The position numbers and the translations under genes were made by a program. A stretch of 19,333 bases of DNA from Euperipatoides rowelli. Its lineage: Eukaryota; Onychophora; Udeonychophora; Euonychophora; Peripatopsidae. This document shows positions 9,334-16,887 of this stretch, in pieces. The notes beneath the pieces are model-generated. The model was given only the letters and a program-made list of their open reading frames with translations. It was not told the origin of the DNA and ran no database searches. The first letter of the stretch is position 1. Every line of letters starts with the position of its first letter. The stretch lies in NCBI GenBank assembly GCA_003024985.2, contig PXIH01S0000082.1; one strand, given 5' to 3'.

Positions 9334-10107
9334 TTAAGTCAGATCAATAAAGGCAATGTTATTTTCAAAAATGTCTTTAAAGTTACATTCATGAATAGAG
9401 TTCAAAATTCCATAACACCTATCACAAACTTTCAATTTACACTCCTCTAACCTGCGCCCTTTCTGTATGCAAGAAAAACATAATGCAAGTCTCCCTGGAA
9501 TAGAAACCCAAGCTAAGATGAACCCCGGTAAAATCACATAATAAGGCAAATTTTCTAACTCTTTTCCTTTGAACAGATTCATAGTCATCGATACCGGTGA
9601 CGTCTCAAAAGAAAGTTGACCATCCAATTTCACCGTAGTTTGATCGGTAGATTCATCAATCAGACCAAATTTGCTCAAATGCAAATCACAAATAGTCTTA
9701 ACATATTTAGATGGCAAATCAATTATTTTGTACTTTACAAAACCGGTTAGAAATAGTAGGCATCTTGAATTGCACAATTGAATTTTTCCACATTTTCTTT
9801 TTAAGCGTAGGCTATTAGTAATTTGACTTACATCCGTTAAATTTCTACAGTTAATCAGTATAATTTTAAATTTTCTAATTATTTTGACCTCAACAATATC
9901 ATTTTACCAATCCCTTTGTTTTAAGTATTCAATTACTATTTCAGTGTTGCATTTTAGGAGCCTTCCAATTTGGTTTACTGCAGCACCAATCGCTAATGAA
10001 TATTGAGTTCCCAATTTGTTAATCCTCTTTATAAAATTCACAGATTTGTTAAAATTACTTTCTTTAACCATCATGCTCGATTTATCCATAACAATAAAAT
10101 CAGGTAA
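9334..10107 (-). pseudogene. Gag-like (ORF1-type) protein with two degenerate zinc knuckles
   Basis: One reading frame runs from 10107 to the TAA at 9334-9336, interrupted by a single in-frame TAA at 9904-9906, so about 250 codons are almost intact. The N-terminal part (MDKSSMMVKES...NKSVNFIKRINK) resembles nothing I can name. Near the end VSIPGRLALCFSCIQKGRRL is followed by EECKLKVCDRCYGILNSIHEC. This gives two C-x2-C-x9-C units four residues apart, the spacing of retroelement CCHC zinc knuckles (C-x2-C-x4-H-x4-C). The IPGR-x-x-x-C.xC lead-in is typical of gag-like ORF1 proteins of non-LTR elements. In both units the His position is changed: Arg (CGC) in the first and Asn (AAC) in the second. 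In an intact element the protein would bind element RNA. No RT follows it before the poly-A tail. It could be an ORF1 from a different LINE than its neighbours. The family call is moderate; the motif geometry is seen directly. Confidence 0.55.
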
Positions 10108-10109
10108 TC

Positions 10110-10330
10110 AACTTCCAAAATGGCCATTAAATTTAAAAAATTTATCATAAGGAATATCTACCATTCCATTAATTATTTTGAAAACTTGAATCATATCTCC
10201 CCTAAGCCTACGCCTTTCTAAAGAATATAACTTTAATGTTCTAAGTCTGTCCTCATACGATATAATCTACCAATACCTAATATTAGCTTAGTAGCCCTTC
10301 TCTGCACTTTCTCCAATAAATCTATATCTT
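10110..10330 (-). pseudogene. CR1/Jockey-like LINE: C-terminal RT fragment
   Basis: The minus strand reads KDIDLLEKVQRRATKLILGI, then after a small frameshift SYEDRLRTLKLYSLERRRLR and GDMIQVFKIINGMVDI. LEKVQRRATKLI, RLR.L.L.SLE.RR.RGDMI and vFKI are a well-known signature just downstream of the RT domain in CR1/Jockey-type LINEs and relatives. The upstream RT domain is absent, and the fragment stops before the usual C-terminal FK..LD tail. It continues in frame from the hAT sequence above it, so the junction lies near 10330. It is distinct from the larger LINE of the window. Confidence 0.75.
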
Positions 10331-11763
10331 TCATTATTGCCAAAACATCAGACATATAAGCTGCAATTTCCAGAAATTTGAATGATGTTAAATTTTTTAC
10401 TAGACCTTCCTGACTTTTATCTTCTAATAATAATGACACCAAAGCTTCCCAATTTTTTATAACTGAATTGACAGAGTCGTGAAAAGATAGCCATCTTGTT
10501 CCAAAAACTTGAACAAACTTAGTTTGAGGAAGATCATATACTTCCTGAATTTCTCTCAAAATACAAGTTCTTTTAGGACTATAGTTAAAGTATTTGAAAA
10601 TTTTATTTAAAATTTCTTGAAATTTTACAAGATAAGCAATGTCATTTGCTGCTTGGCTACTGCTTAAAGCTAGTCTGTGTGCTAAACAATGGATTCCAAA
10701 CAACCATGGNTTTTCCTTTCTGAATAGAGCAGTAACACCATTTCTTTCACCTGTCATCACCTTTGCTCCATCAGTACCTACTGTATTGCACACATTTTTT
10801 AAAAATCAACTTTATATTTATTTAAAATCAAACTTGAAACTTTATGTAAATCTATTGCTTTGGCACATTTTAATTCAGCTTGTTCCAAAAAAAATTGGTA
10901 CAAATCTGCCCGTCATTTACAAATTGAACAAAAGCAATTAAGTTCTGAATTGTTGCAATATCAGTGCATTCATCTATGGAAAGGGAGAACATATCGGCAG
11001 ATTTCAGTTTTTCAATAATACCGTCTCTTAATACATTTGCCATTGAATATTCAAAGTCATGAATGCTATCGTACGATTGGCAATGAGTGCGGGAATCACA
11101 ATATAAATTGTCAAATGGGGTAACTCCAAGGCTTTTACATAAATCAATAATTGGGGAAAATTTACTTTCTGCTATCTGTTGTTTAGCTAAAAACAAAATG
11201 ACTTTCATAGCAGATTGCACTGCATCTTTAGCTTTTTCATTAGCTGCACAAGCTTCTTTTTTAAAGTCTTCTTTTGCTGTGGGAGTTGCTTCTGCATACT
11301 TAGAAAATTTGTGCTCGTCTCAGTCTGTAATTTCGTGTTTTTGAAGTGAATCCACTATTGGTTTTAATCCCTATAAGGGAAATTGAATTCACATCTAAAT
11401 TAACATCTAGTTTTATTGTTGGTATCATTATGGTGAAATCAATAATTTACAAATAATATAATATTTATCAATATAAATTATACAATTACCAGTTGTGAAT
11501 GTGTTTTTCCGTCCTGAATTTTTACACCACGTGCATAAAAGACATTTGTCGCCATCATTATCATTTATCTCCAGCCACTTATACTTCAACAGCCATTTTT
11601 GAGCAAGCTCTAAATTAAAAGTTTGATTACGATTTTCTTCGTATTCTGGTTTCCATTTTTTGCTAGCTTGTTTGTTTATATATAATTGACGTTTTGCAGT
11701 TGCTGATGGTAAGCCTAACCATTTATCCATTTTTGATCTGTAAATTTTTAAATTTTTTAGCAA
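10330..11763 (-). pseudogene. hAT transposase, ZNF862-like type, lacking the dimerisation domain
   Basis: hAT transposases excise and insert DNA through an RNase H-fold DDE site. The first exon-like block (11763-11490) includes MDKWLGLP, a basic stretch and KCLLCTWCKNSGRKNTFTTG, a TTF-like zinc finger. After a possible 119 bp intron come SLQKHEITD and KFSKYAEATP, then AMKVILFLAKQQIAESKF (about 11200-11140). FSLSIDECTDIATIQNLIAF carries the first catalytic Asp (about 10995-10935). After a frame change, VGTDGAKVMTGERNGV carries the second Asp (about 10785-10735), HCLAHRLALS the C-x2-H motif and FGTRWLSFHDSV the conserved RW. Sequence then runs in frame into LINE-derived residues near 10330, so the C-terminal hATC domain with the catalytic Glu is missing. 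One N lies at 10710 and a stop near 11293. No terminal inverted repeats were identified. The fold and family are clear. Confidence 0.87.
11371..11489 (-). other. Candidate intron in the ZNF862-like hAT gene
   Basis: On the minus strand a good donor (CTG, then GTAATT, starting 11489) and an acceptor (CCCTTATAG ending 11371) bracket 119 AT-rich bases. They lie exactly between the TTF finger ending TFTTG and the next recognisable block (LKPIVDSLQKHE). The phase is off by one base when the ends are joined, so a small indel or a different splice site must be assumed. Confidence 0.35.
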
Positions 11764-11883
11764 TATTGCTTTGCAGTTTGATACCTAGACCAACACCCTC
11801 TACCTAATTGTTTGTTTGCTAACCAGAAAGAAAAAAAATACTAGCCAATCAGATTAGGAATATGATTTGAAATTGAAAACTTC

Positions 11884-11897
11884 TTTTTTTTTTTTTT
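11884..11897. repeat. Poly-T run of 14 bases
   Basis: T14 lies just 5' of the hAT on the minus strand. Read as a minus-strand poly-A tail, it could end another retroposed piece covering part of 11898-12912. No matching target duplication was found, so this remains a possibility only. Confidence 0.5.
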
Positions 11898-12295
11898 AAA
11901 CATAACATTTATTTGACACAAAACTAAATACAAAAGGATACAATAATGATTAAATTTCAAAATCACTTTTAATATTTTTGTTAGCTGATGGATTAATTTT
12001 TTTTTCTGATGTTTATCATTATTACTTTTTTGCCATTAAATACAATTATAAAGGAATAAAATCTCAATAGCATTTTGACGATTCCTATATGGAAATTACT
12101 AGCGAAATAGAGATTTTACTCACATTTCACTATTTGACTAGCGGGCAGCGGAATTAATGTTCAGTAATTCAATATTTTTGAAATTAGGAATAAATCTATT
12201 TATTAACACACATTTACGTCTGGTAATATAAAAATATTGTATAAAAATATTGCAACATCATACTAAAATCCAAACTAACAAACTAAATTATTTAT

Positions 12296-12540
12296 AATAT
12301 TTGGAATATTTCATTACATTACTAACGATAATTTTTACCTTGACCCTAACTCTAGGCTATTGGCCGGATAATCAAAAGCTGTAATAATCCATTTTGTAAT
12401 ATTTTGAATATTTCATTACATATATAACTTTAATCCTTATCCTGAACCCTAACTCCAACAACGTGTGAAATCGACTAGGCTATTATTTTGAATATTTCAT
12501 TCCATAACTAACCTTAATCCTTACTGTGAAATCGACTAGA
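12296..12540. repeat. Three diverged tandem copies of an 84-102 bp unit
   Basis: Each copy begins aatattttgaatatttcatt (starts near 12296, 12398 and 12482) and continues with taacNNtaatNcttacc and gaccctaactc-like sequence. Copies two and three share gtgaaatcgactag, and one and two share ccctaactc. The copies differ by indels and substitutions, so the array is old. It resembles a decayed minisatellite. Confidence 0.7.
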
Positions 12541-12595
12541 TTAAAAAATTGAATATTTAGAAGACCCTACATGGAAGAACTGAATTATTAAACGT

Positions 12596-12692
12596 AATAA
12601 AAATTGCATACTAGCCTAAACACAAACCCACAAGTGACCAAATAATGAATAAAAATTGCATACTAATCTAAACACAAACCCACAAAATAATG
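12596..12692. repeat. 52-bp tandem duplication
   Basis: The first copy is 12596-12647 and the second 12648-12692. They share aataaaaattgcatacta and ctaaacacaaacccacaa. The second copy lacks 7 bases (gtgacca). It is less diverged than the neighbouring array and so probably younger. Confidence 0.85.
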
Positions 12693-12912
12693 AAATAAAC
12701 TTTCATAAAAAGAAATTCTAGCCTTACTTCAACAACAACCATATTTGCAAAATCCTAAAGAATAAATAAAATCTACACTTATCATAGAATTTGAAAATCC
12801 GCCATGTTAAAAAAAAGAAGTAAATTATGCATGCTCTAAAAACCCACGCTTGCTCTCAAAGTCAACAAATCATTCAATTCTTGCTATTTAATGTCTGGAC
12901 CATTACCTATAT

Positions 12913-12936
12913 AGTGTCCATCTGGAAGGGGAACTG
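12913..12936. repeat. Right target-site copy of the 8601-12912 insertion
   Basis: agtgtccatctggaaggggaactg (12913-12936) aligns with agtgccatattgggagtctg (8581-8600), with a few indels and substitutions. On the minus strand this copy continues the LINE endonuclease side and encodes a W-T-L-P tract. The left copy starts the RT side with A-L-P-R-K. This fits a target duplication made when the poly-A-tailed sequence landed inside the LINE. Confidence 0.5.
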
Positions 12937-13648
12937 TAAACTGTAATTAGCCTGTTTTTATTAGCCTCAATCCTTGGTTTGAGGATTAACTTAAGGGCAA
13001 GGTTGTCTGAAAAATCGCATTTTACAAGATCGGACGCTGGATAATTTGATTCAAGTAACTCATCTGAGATAAAGATTTTATCTAATCAAGAATTACTTCT
13101 AGTGAAGGTTGAGCCATCAGTCATTCCCCTTGTAATTTCCCACGCATCTTGGAGGTTGTTACTTTCTAATGATTTACACAGTATATAAGAGAGTTTGGTA
13201 GAGGTGTCATTATTAAAATCACCTGCCAATATTATATTTTATTTGCAGAGCTTGCCAAGAGGGAGCAAAGCTTGAACATCATAGATTGTCTTATTATTTT
13301 TGGTTTATTTGGTAGGTACACTGAGATGGGAGTNATCCAGTCTCCTCCACACACTATAACTGCTGACAGTGAACCTATGATCCAGTCAATTTTTCAATAG
13401 GCCTTATGGAAGTGATTTTTTCCATTTCTCTAATAAGAATGGCCATACTCCATCTTCCATTTGAGCCAGTGAGTGATAAAAAACCTGAAGGCCTTCCAAT
13501 TTTTGTTGTAATCATAAGTTGTGAAGTCTTTAGTTCTTGGATGCAGGCAATGTTGACTCCCTGATCCTCTAAAAAAGCAAGGAGATGACATTGAGGGAGC
13601 ACCAGCTGAGTTAAGGGTGATAACTTTTAAATTCATTATAAAGTTCAA
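12937..13648 (-). pseudogene. LINE ORF2 part 1: apurinic/apyrimidinic-type endonuclease
   Basis: This domain nicks the target DNA to prime reverse transcription. From a Met at 13648, MNLKVITLNSAGA matches the start of LINE endonucleases (t.N..G). After a frameshift, FLEDQGVNIACIQELKTS carries the catalytic Glu. SGFLSLTGSNGRWSMAILIR follows, and VYLPNKPK near 13300. LAGDFNND has GDFN at 13212-13223. STFTRSNS, a stop and LDKIFISDELL (about 13110-13060) match the T..r.....LD.I.is block. VKCDFSDNLALKLIL ends the domain. The last motif should be SDH; here His is Asn (codon 13002-13004). The length of about 230 residues is normal for the domain. One N lies at 13334. Several frameshifts and stops inactivate it. 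Confidence 0.88.
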
Positions 13649-13789
13649 GTTTAATTATTTTCACTTAAATATGAGTAGCTACCATTATAGCAGTCGTAAG
13701 CAAAATGAGTAATCAGGATTTTTATCACACTTAGGTATTACTTATGTCACTTGGGGTTTAGGATCTTCCCCTTTTCCCTTTTGGCTTGA

Positions 13790-16006
13790 AGCTACTTACA
13801 TTAGCTGAAGACAACCAATGATAGATCATCAGATGAAGGAGCATTTCTTTTGTTATTTTCTTGACCTCAATTTTCATAAGTTGGAAGTCTGCGGCAGAAG
13901 CAATATCATCGATTCCTTGGAATCTTTTGTCCTTTGAGATATTATCTATGTTTGCTGCTACTATTTCTTGAATTTATTTATGTTGAGGGCCTCTATTAAG
14001 GTCTGAGAGTATTCCCCCTTTTTTTTTCCCTTGCATAATTAGCCTCACTCAGTATCAAAATCATCTCAAATGTATCCTCTGTGATTTGGGCTCCTTCACA
14101 GTCTTGTTATTCCTCTACTCTCTTGTCTTTTGAGTGAAACTTGGTTGTATGAGCCATCGCAGGGAGGGGTGAACAGGAACCCAACTGTAGCCAGTGCTCA
14201 CCACATAACCATTTCTCGACTCCTTCCACAGATTCTCATCAGCAATCTTGTTTACAACTCCATCAGAAGTTTATGGCTCAGGTTCCGATTATATTTCCTG
14301 TACCAGCCATCTTCTAAAACTGTCCTCATATTGATCAATTTTAGCCTTGTTCAAGCTTTCCCTTCGTTTAAGTGAAGGGGGGGGGGGGTTTGGGGTCTTT
14401 TTTGCATTTATCTTTTCTTTTATCAGGCTTGGATCACCTATCCCTGCTTCTTTATTTTTATTAGCTACACCAATCATCAGTTTGTGTCTAAAAGAAGTTG
14501 TGCACGCCTGAGGGTTTCTTTCAACCACTTATCGCCTGGGCCTGTTATTACTCAGACATTGGTTGTAATCATCTTTAGGCTCAAGTCGACAGTTGCGTCC
14601 ACAATTGAAGCACTTAGAGCCTCCACTAGTGACCTTGATGGGTAGCATCTCCCATGCAAACATAACTTGAATGTTTTCAGGTATAGGCTAGTCACCTCTT
14701 TGTTCATTCTGAGCCACACTTTTTGTCTATTCCACTTTATGTGGCCCAGGGACTTATCCCCACAGGGAGCATATACAGACTCAAAGTCTTCTGATTTACA
14801 TGTTCCAAGTGACGATAGGGCACGGGTAACATTGGCATGCAGAACTATTGTGGGAACTTTATCAAGTAACAGTAGGACCAGTTTTTCAGATAGGCAGTAA
14901 TGCTTTTGACCACTTTCCACTGATCTGAAGTCCTACCCTGACCATCTCATCAACAGCACTTGGGCTATTTAACATTATCTCAATTCAAGAATGGTCCTCC
15001 CCATCAAACGATACCACATTATTGTTACCCACAATGTCTGCAGTTGCCCGCAAATACTGTTTGAAGGTATTAAACATATCATGTCTGACCCAAAATGTTG
15101 ACTGAAGATAGCTTTCATAGTCAGCCGCCTCATTAATTGCGGAGTCATTTTCAGGGAGAAAGTTCAAAGTTTTCTTCCATCTAGGTAGAAGGCTGGGGTG
15201 TTAGGGGTTTCGAGTTGCCTATTATGAACAGAAAGGGACATTGACTCACAAGCCACTGCTTTAATAGGATTTGCTGGGCTAGAGCTCCCTTCCACTAGAT
15301 GTTTAACTATGCCTTAAATGAAAGGCATAGTTAAACATCGAATTTTAGGTTGTTACAAGTCCTAGAATGAGAGCGCTTAATAGTGGAAACTCTAACTAAG
15401 GTCTTACGTGACCTTAGGCTCGTCTTTCTGGAAATGCCTGTAATGATGGGATCCTAAGATTTCAGGAAATCCCTCGACGATACACTTTGAGACCTTTTTT
15501 TGTAAGAGGGAGACTTCATCAGTATATTCCCCTGGTTGCATATCCCTCTTCATCCACCCATAATTATTCATCTTTATCCAGACTAGGTCCAATATCCAGT
15601 GAATCAGGAATGACCTAGTCGGTAGATATCCACTGTCAGGTCATCCACAGCCAACTTTTCAGGATTCAGAGGTAGTTCCACACACAGCGGAATCAACCCT
15701 TACAGCCACAGGCATATCTGAGTCAGCTTAATGATGTCTACATTACTATTACTTTTCCTCATCAATTCTAGTGATTTCCTCAATCACTGTGGTGTTAGGG
15801 AACTCAATCCATGGTCCTGCTGGGCCCTGGGGATCCAGGTCCTTATCCTCAGGGGCAGGGGATGGACATGGGTCCAGGAATACACACGGGTCCAAGAATG
15901 GGTTGGGAGACTCCGAGATCACATAGTCAGATCACTAATTGGAGGTTTCATCGATGTTAACATTCGACTCCACGGTGGTGTGAATAAATCCGTCACCAGA
16001 ACTCAT
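13790..16006 (-). pseudogene. LINE ORF1, gag-like RNA-binding protein, decayed
   Basis: A Met at 16004-16006 opens a proline- and acid-rich N-terminus with a doubled LDPC (PFLDPCVFLDPCPSPAPEDK, about 15900-15850). Middle segments read YTDEVSLLQKKVSKCIVEGF (about 15520-15460) and YLQSTFWVRHDMFNTFKQYL with ATADIVGNNNVVSFDGEDHS (about 15115-14985). LLLLDKVPTIVLHANVTRAL and YAPCGDKSLGHIKWNRQKVW (about 14780-14710) follow. Near 14590, in another frame, comes KCFNCGRNC, a C-x2-C resembling a gag zinc knuckle. A lysine-rich C-terminal part follows (14528-14289), and after it ISKDKRFQGIDDIASAADFQ (about 13950-13890). The position directly upstream of the endonuclease gene, the C-x2-C and the basic tail suggest an ORF1 gag that coats the LINE RNA. 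I do not recognise the exact family. The reading is broken by many stops, and a perfect hairpin disrupts it at 15298-15339. Confidence 0.6.
15298..15339. repeat. Perfect inverted repeat: 18-bp arms, 6-base loop
   Basis: gatgtttaactatgcctt (15298-15315) and aaggcatagttaaacatc (15322-15339) are exact reverse complements around the loop aaatga. It lies inside the decayed ORF1. Perfect arms amid such diverged sequence suggest a recent event, such as a template-switch copy. A terminator is not expected in this setting. Confidence 0.95.
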
Positions 16007-16550
16007 AATGAAGAACAAGATGAGAGGTCTATCAGAATTTTAAAATTAATTTTTTCCCTTACCACCAATTATTGTTACAGAATTTGGCAGAACAGGTTTT
16101 ACTGAGAATTTTGACACCAGACTTATTGCAATCAGTCAAACGGTCCTCTCACAATTAGAGCTCAAAGCTGATTGCTTGAAATCCAGTGAATATTCAAATG
16201 AGCTTAGAGTATCTCCAGGCTACTCTAAATACAAAAAAAAGTTGGGGGATGGTATAGGGGTGGAGAATCGACTGCACATACAATTTCTCAAAACTATAGT
16301 ACTGCCCATGGGGTGCCAAAACAAAATCTTAAAATCATTGTCTAAACTAAATTTTGTGTATTAGAGAAAAAAAAAAAGAACAAATAGGTGGCAATACTCT
16401 TCAAGTAGGTGGCAACACTTCAATTACAGTAAGTAGTTACCATTATATTCAATAGATGGCACTGTACCAATATTTTTTTTTTACTCTCCCCGACCCTATT
16501 CTCCAATGTTCAAACTATGAATTCCCCTGAGTCAACTTTTGTGCCCCACG
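16007..16550. other. No gene seen; probably LINE 5' region and flank
   Basis: This stretch lies upstream of the ORF1 start on the minus strand and before the end of the second hAT. It contains an A-rich run at 16365-16378. A short near-tandem taggtggcaa(t)ac..cttcaa unit is found around 16386-16428. No coding similarity is visible on either strand. Confidence 0.5.
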
Positions 16551-16887
16551 AAGAGGTGGGCATTCTCGACACTTTCATATAACATTTACAATCGATACCA
16601 GTCCAAAAATGTATTCGATACTAATACTCATTCCAATGTATTGACATTGGTACAAAGATTCTATTTACTTTTTTGATTGATAATGTATAATCTTAGTACA
16701 GGTATTACATTGTAATTATAATAATAAAAGATGATGTTAAATTATTTTATATAACAAAGCTACGGTAACCTACTTATTTTATATAATAAAGTGAATAGTT
16801 TTTTTATTGTTTTTTTTTTAATTAATAAAAAATACATTTCCATGATAAAAAAAATTGTTACAGTTTTATTGAAAATATAAACAAAAT

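Larger units (their letters stand above)
11898..12912. other. AT-rich non-coding stretch with internal repeats
   Basis: No protein-coding similarity is visible. The stretch contains two groups of tandem-like repeats (12296-12540 and 12596-12692) and forms the 5' part, on the minus strand, of the insertion bounded at 12912. Confidence 0.6.
7000..16360 (-). mobile_element. Non-LTR retrotransposon (LINE with APE endonuclease; Tx1/L1-like), interrupted
   Basis: Three parts of one LINE lie in the correct order on the minus strand: ORF1 gag-like protein (16006-13790), APE-type endonuclease (13648-12937), then reverse transcriptase and a C-terminal Cys/His segment (8600-7001). The endonuclease and RT halves are separated by a 4.3 kb insertion at 8601-12912. 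Where they would join, the flanking copies both encode a tract resembling the LINE linker (W-T-L-P at the endonuclease side, A-L-P-R-K-L-L-Q at the RT side), which supports one original element. The RT sequence SLDQ..(T)FD and the domain plan resemble the Tx1/L1 group, but clade placement is tentative. Both outer boundaries are approximate: the Helitron end at 6955 lies on one side and an hAT end near 16551 on the other. Confidence 0.7.

Noticed and set aside
12340-12455. ccctaac words suggesting telomeric repeats
   Set aside because: Only isolated copies occur within the diverged 84-102 bp units. There is no (TTAGG)n or (TTAGGG)n array.
15731-16105. + strand open frame of 124 codons
   Set aside because: The minus strand here reads the proline-rich start of the LINE ORF1 from a Met at 16006. 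The + frame has no recognisable domain.
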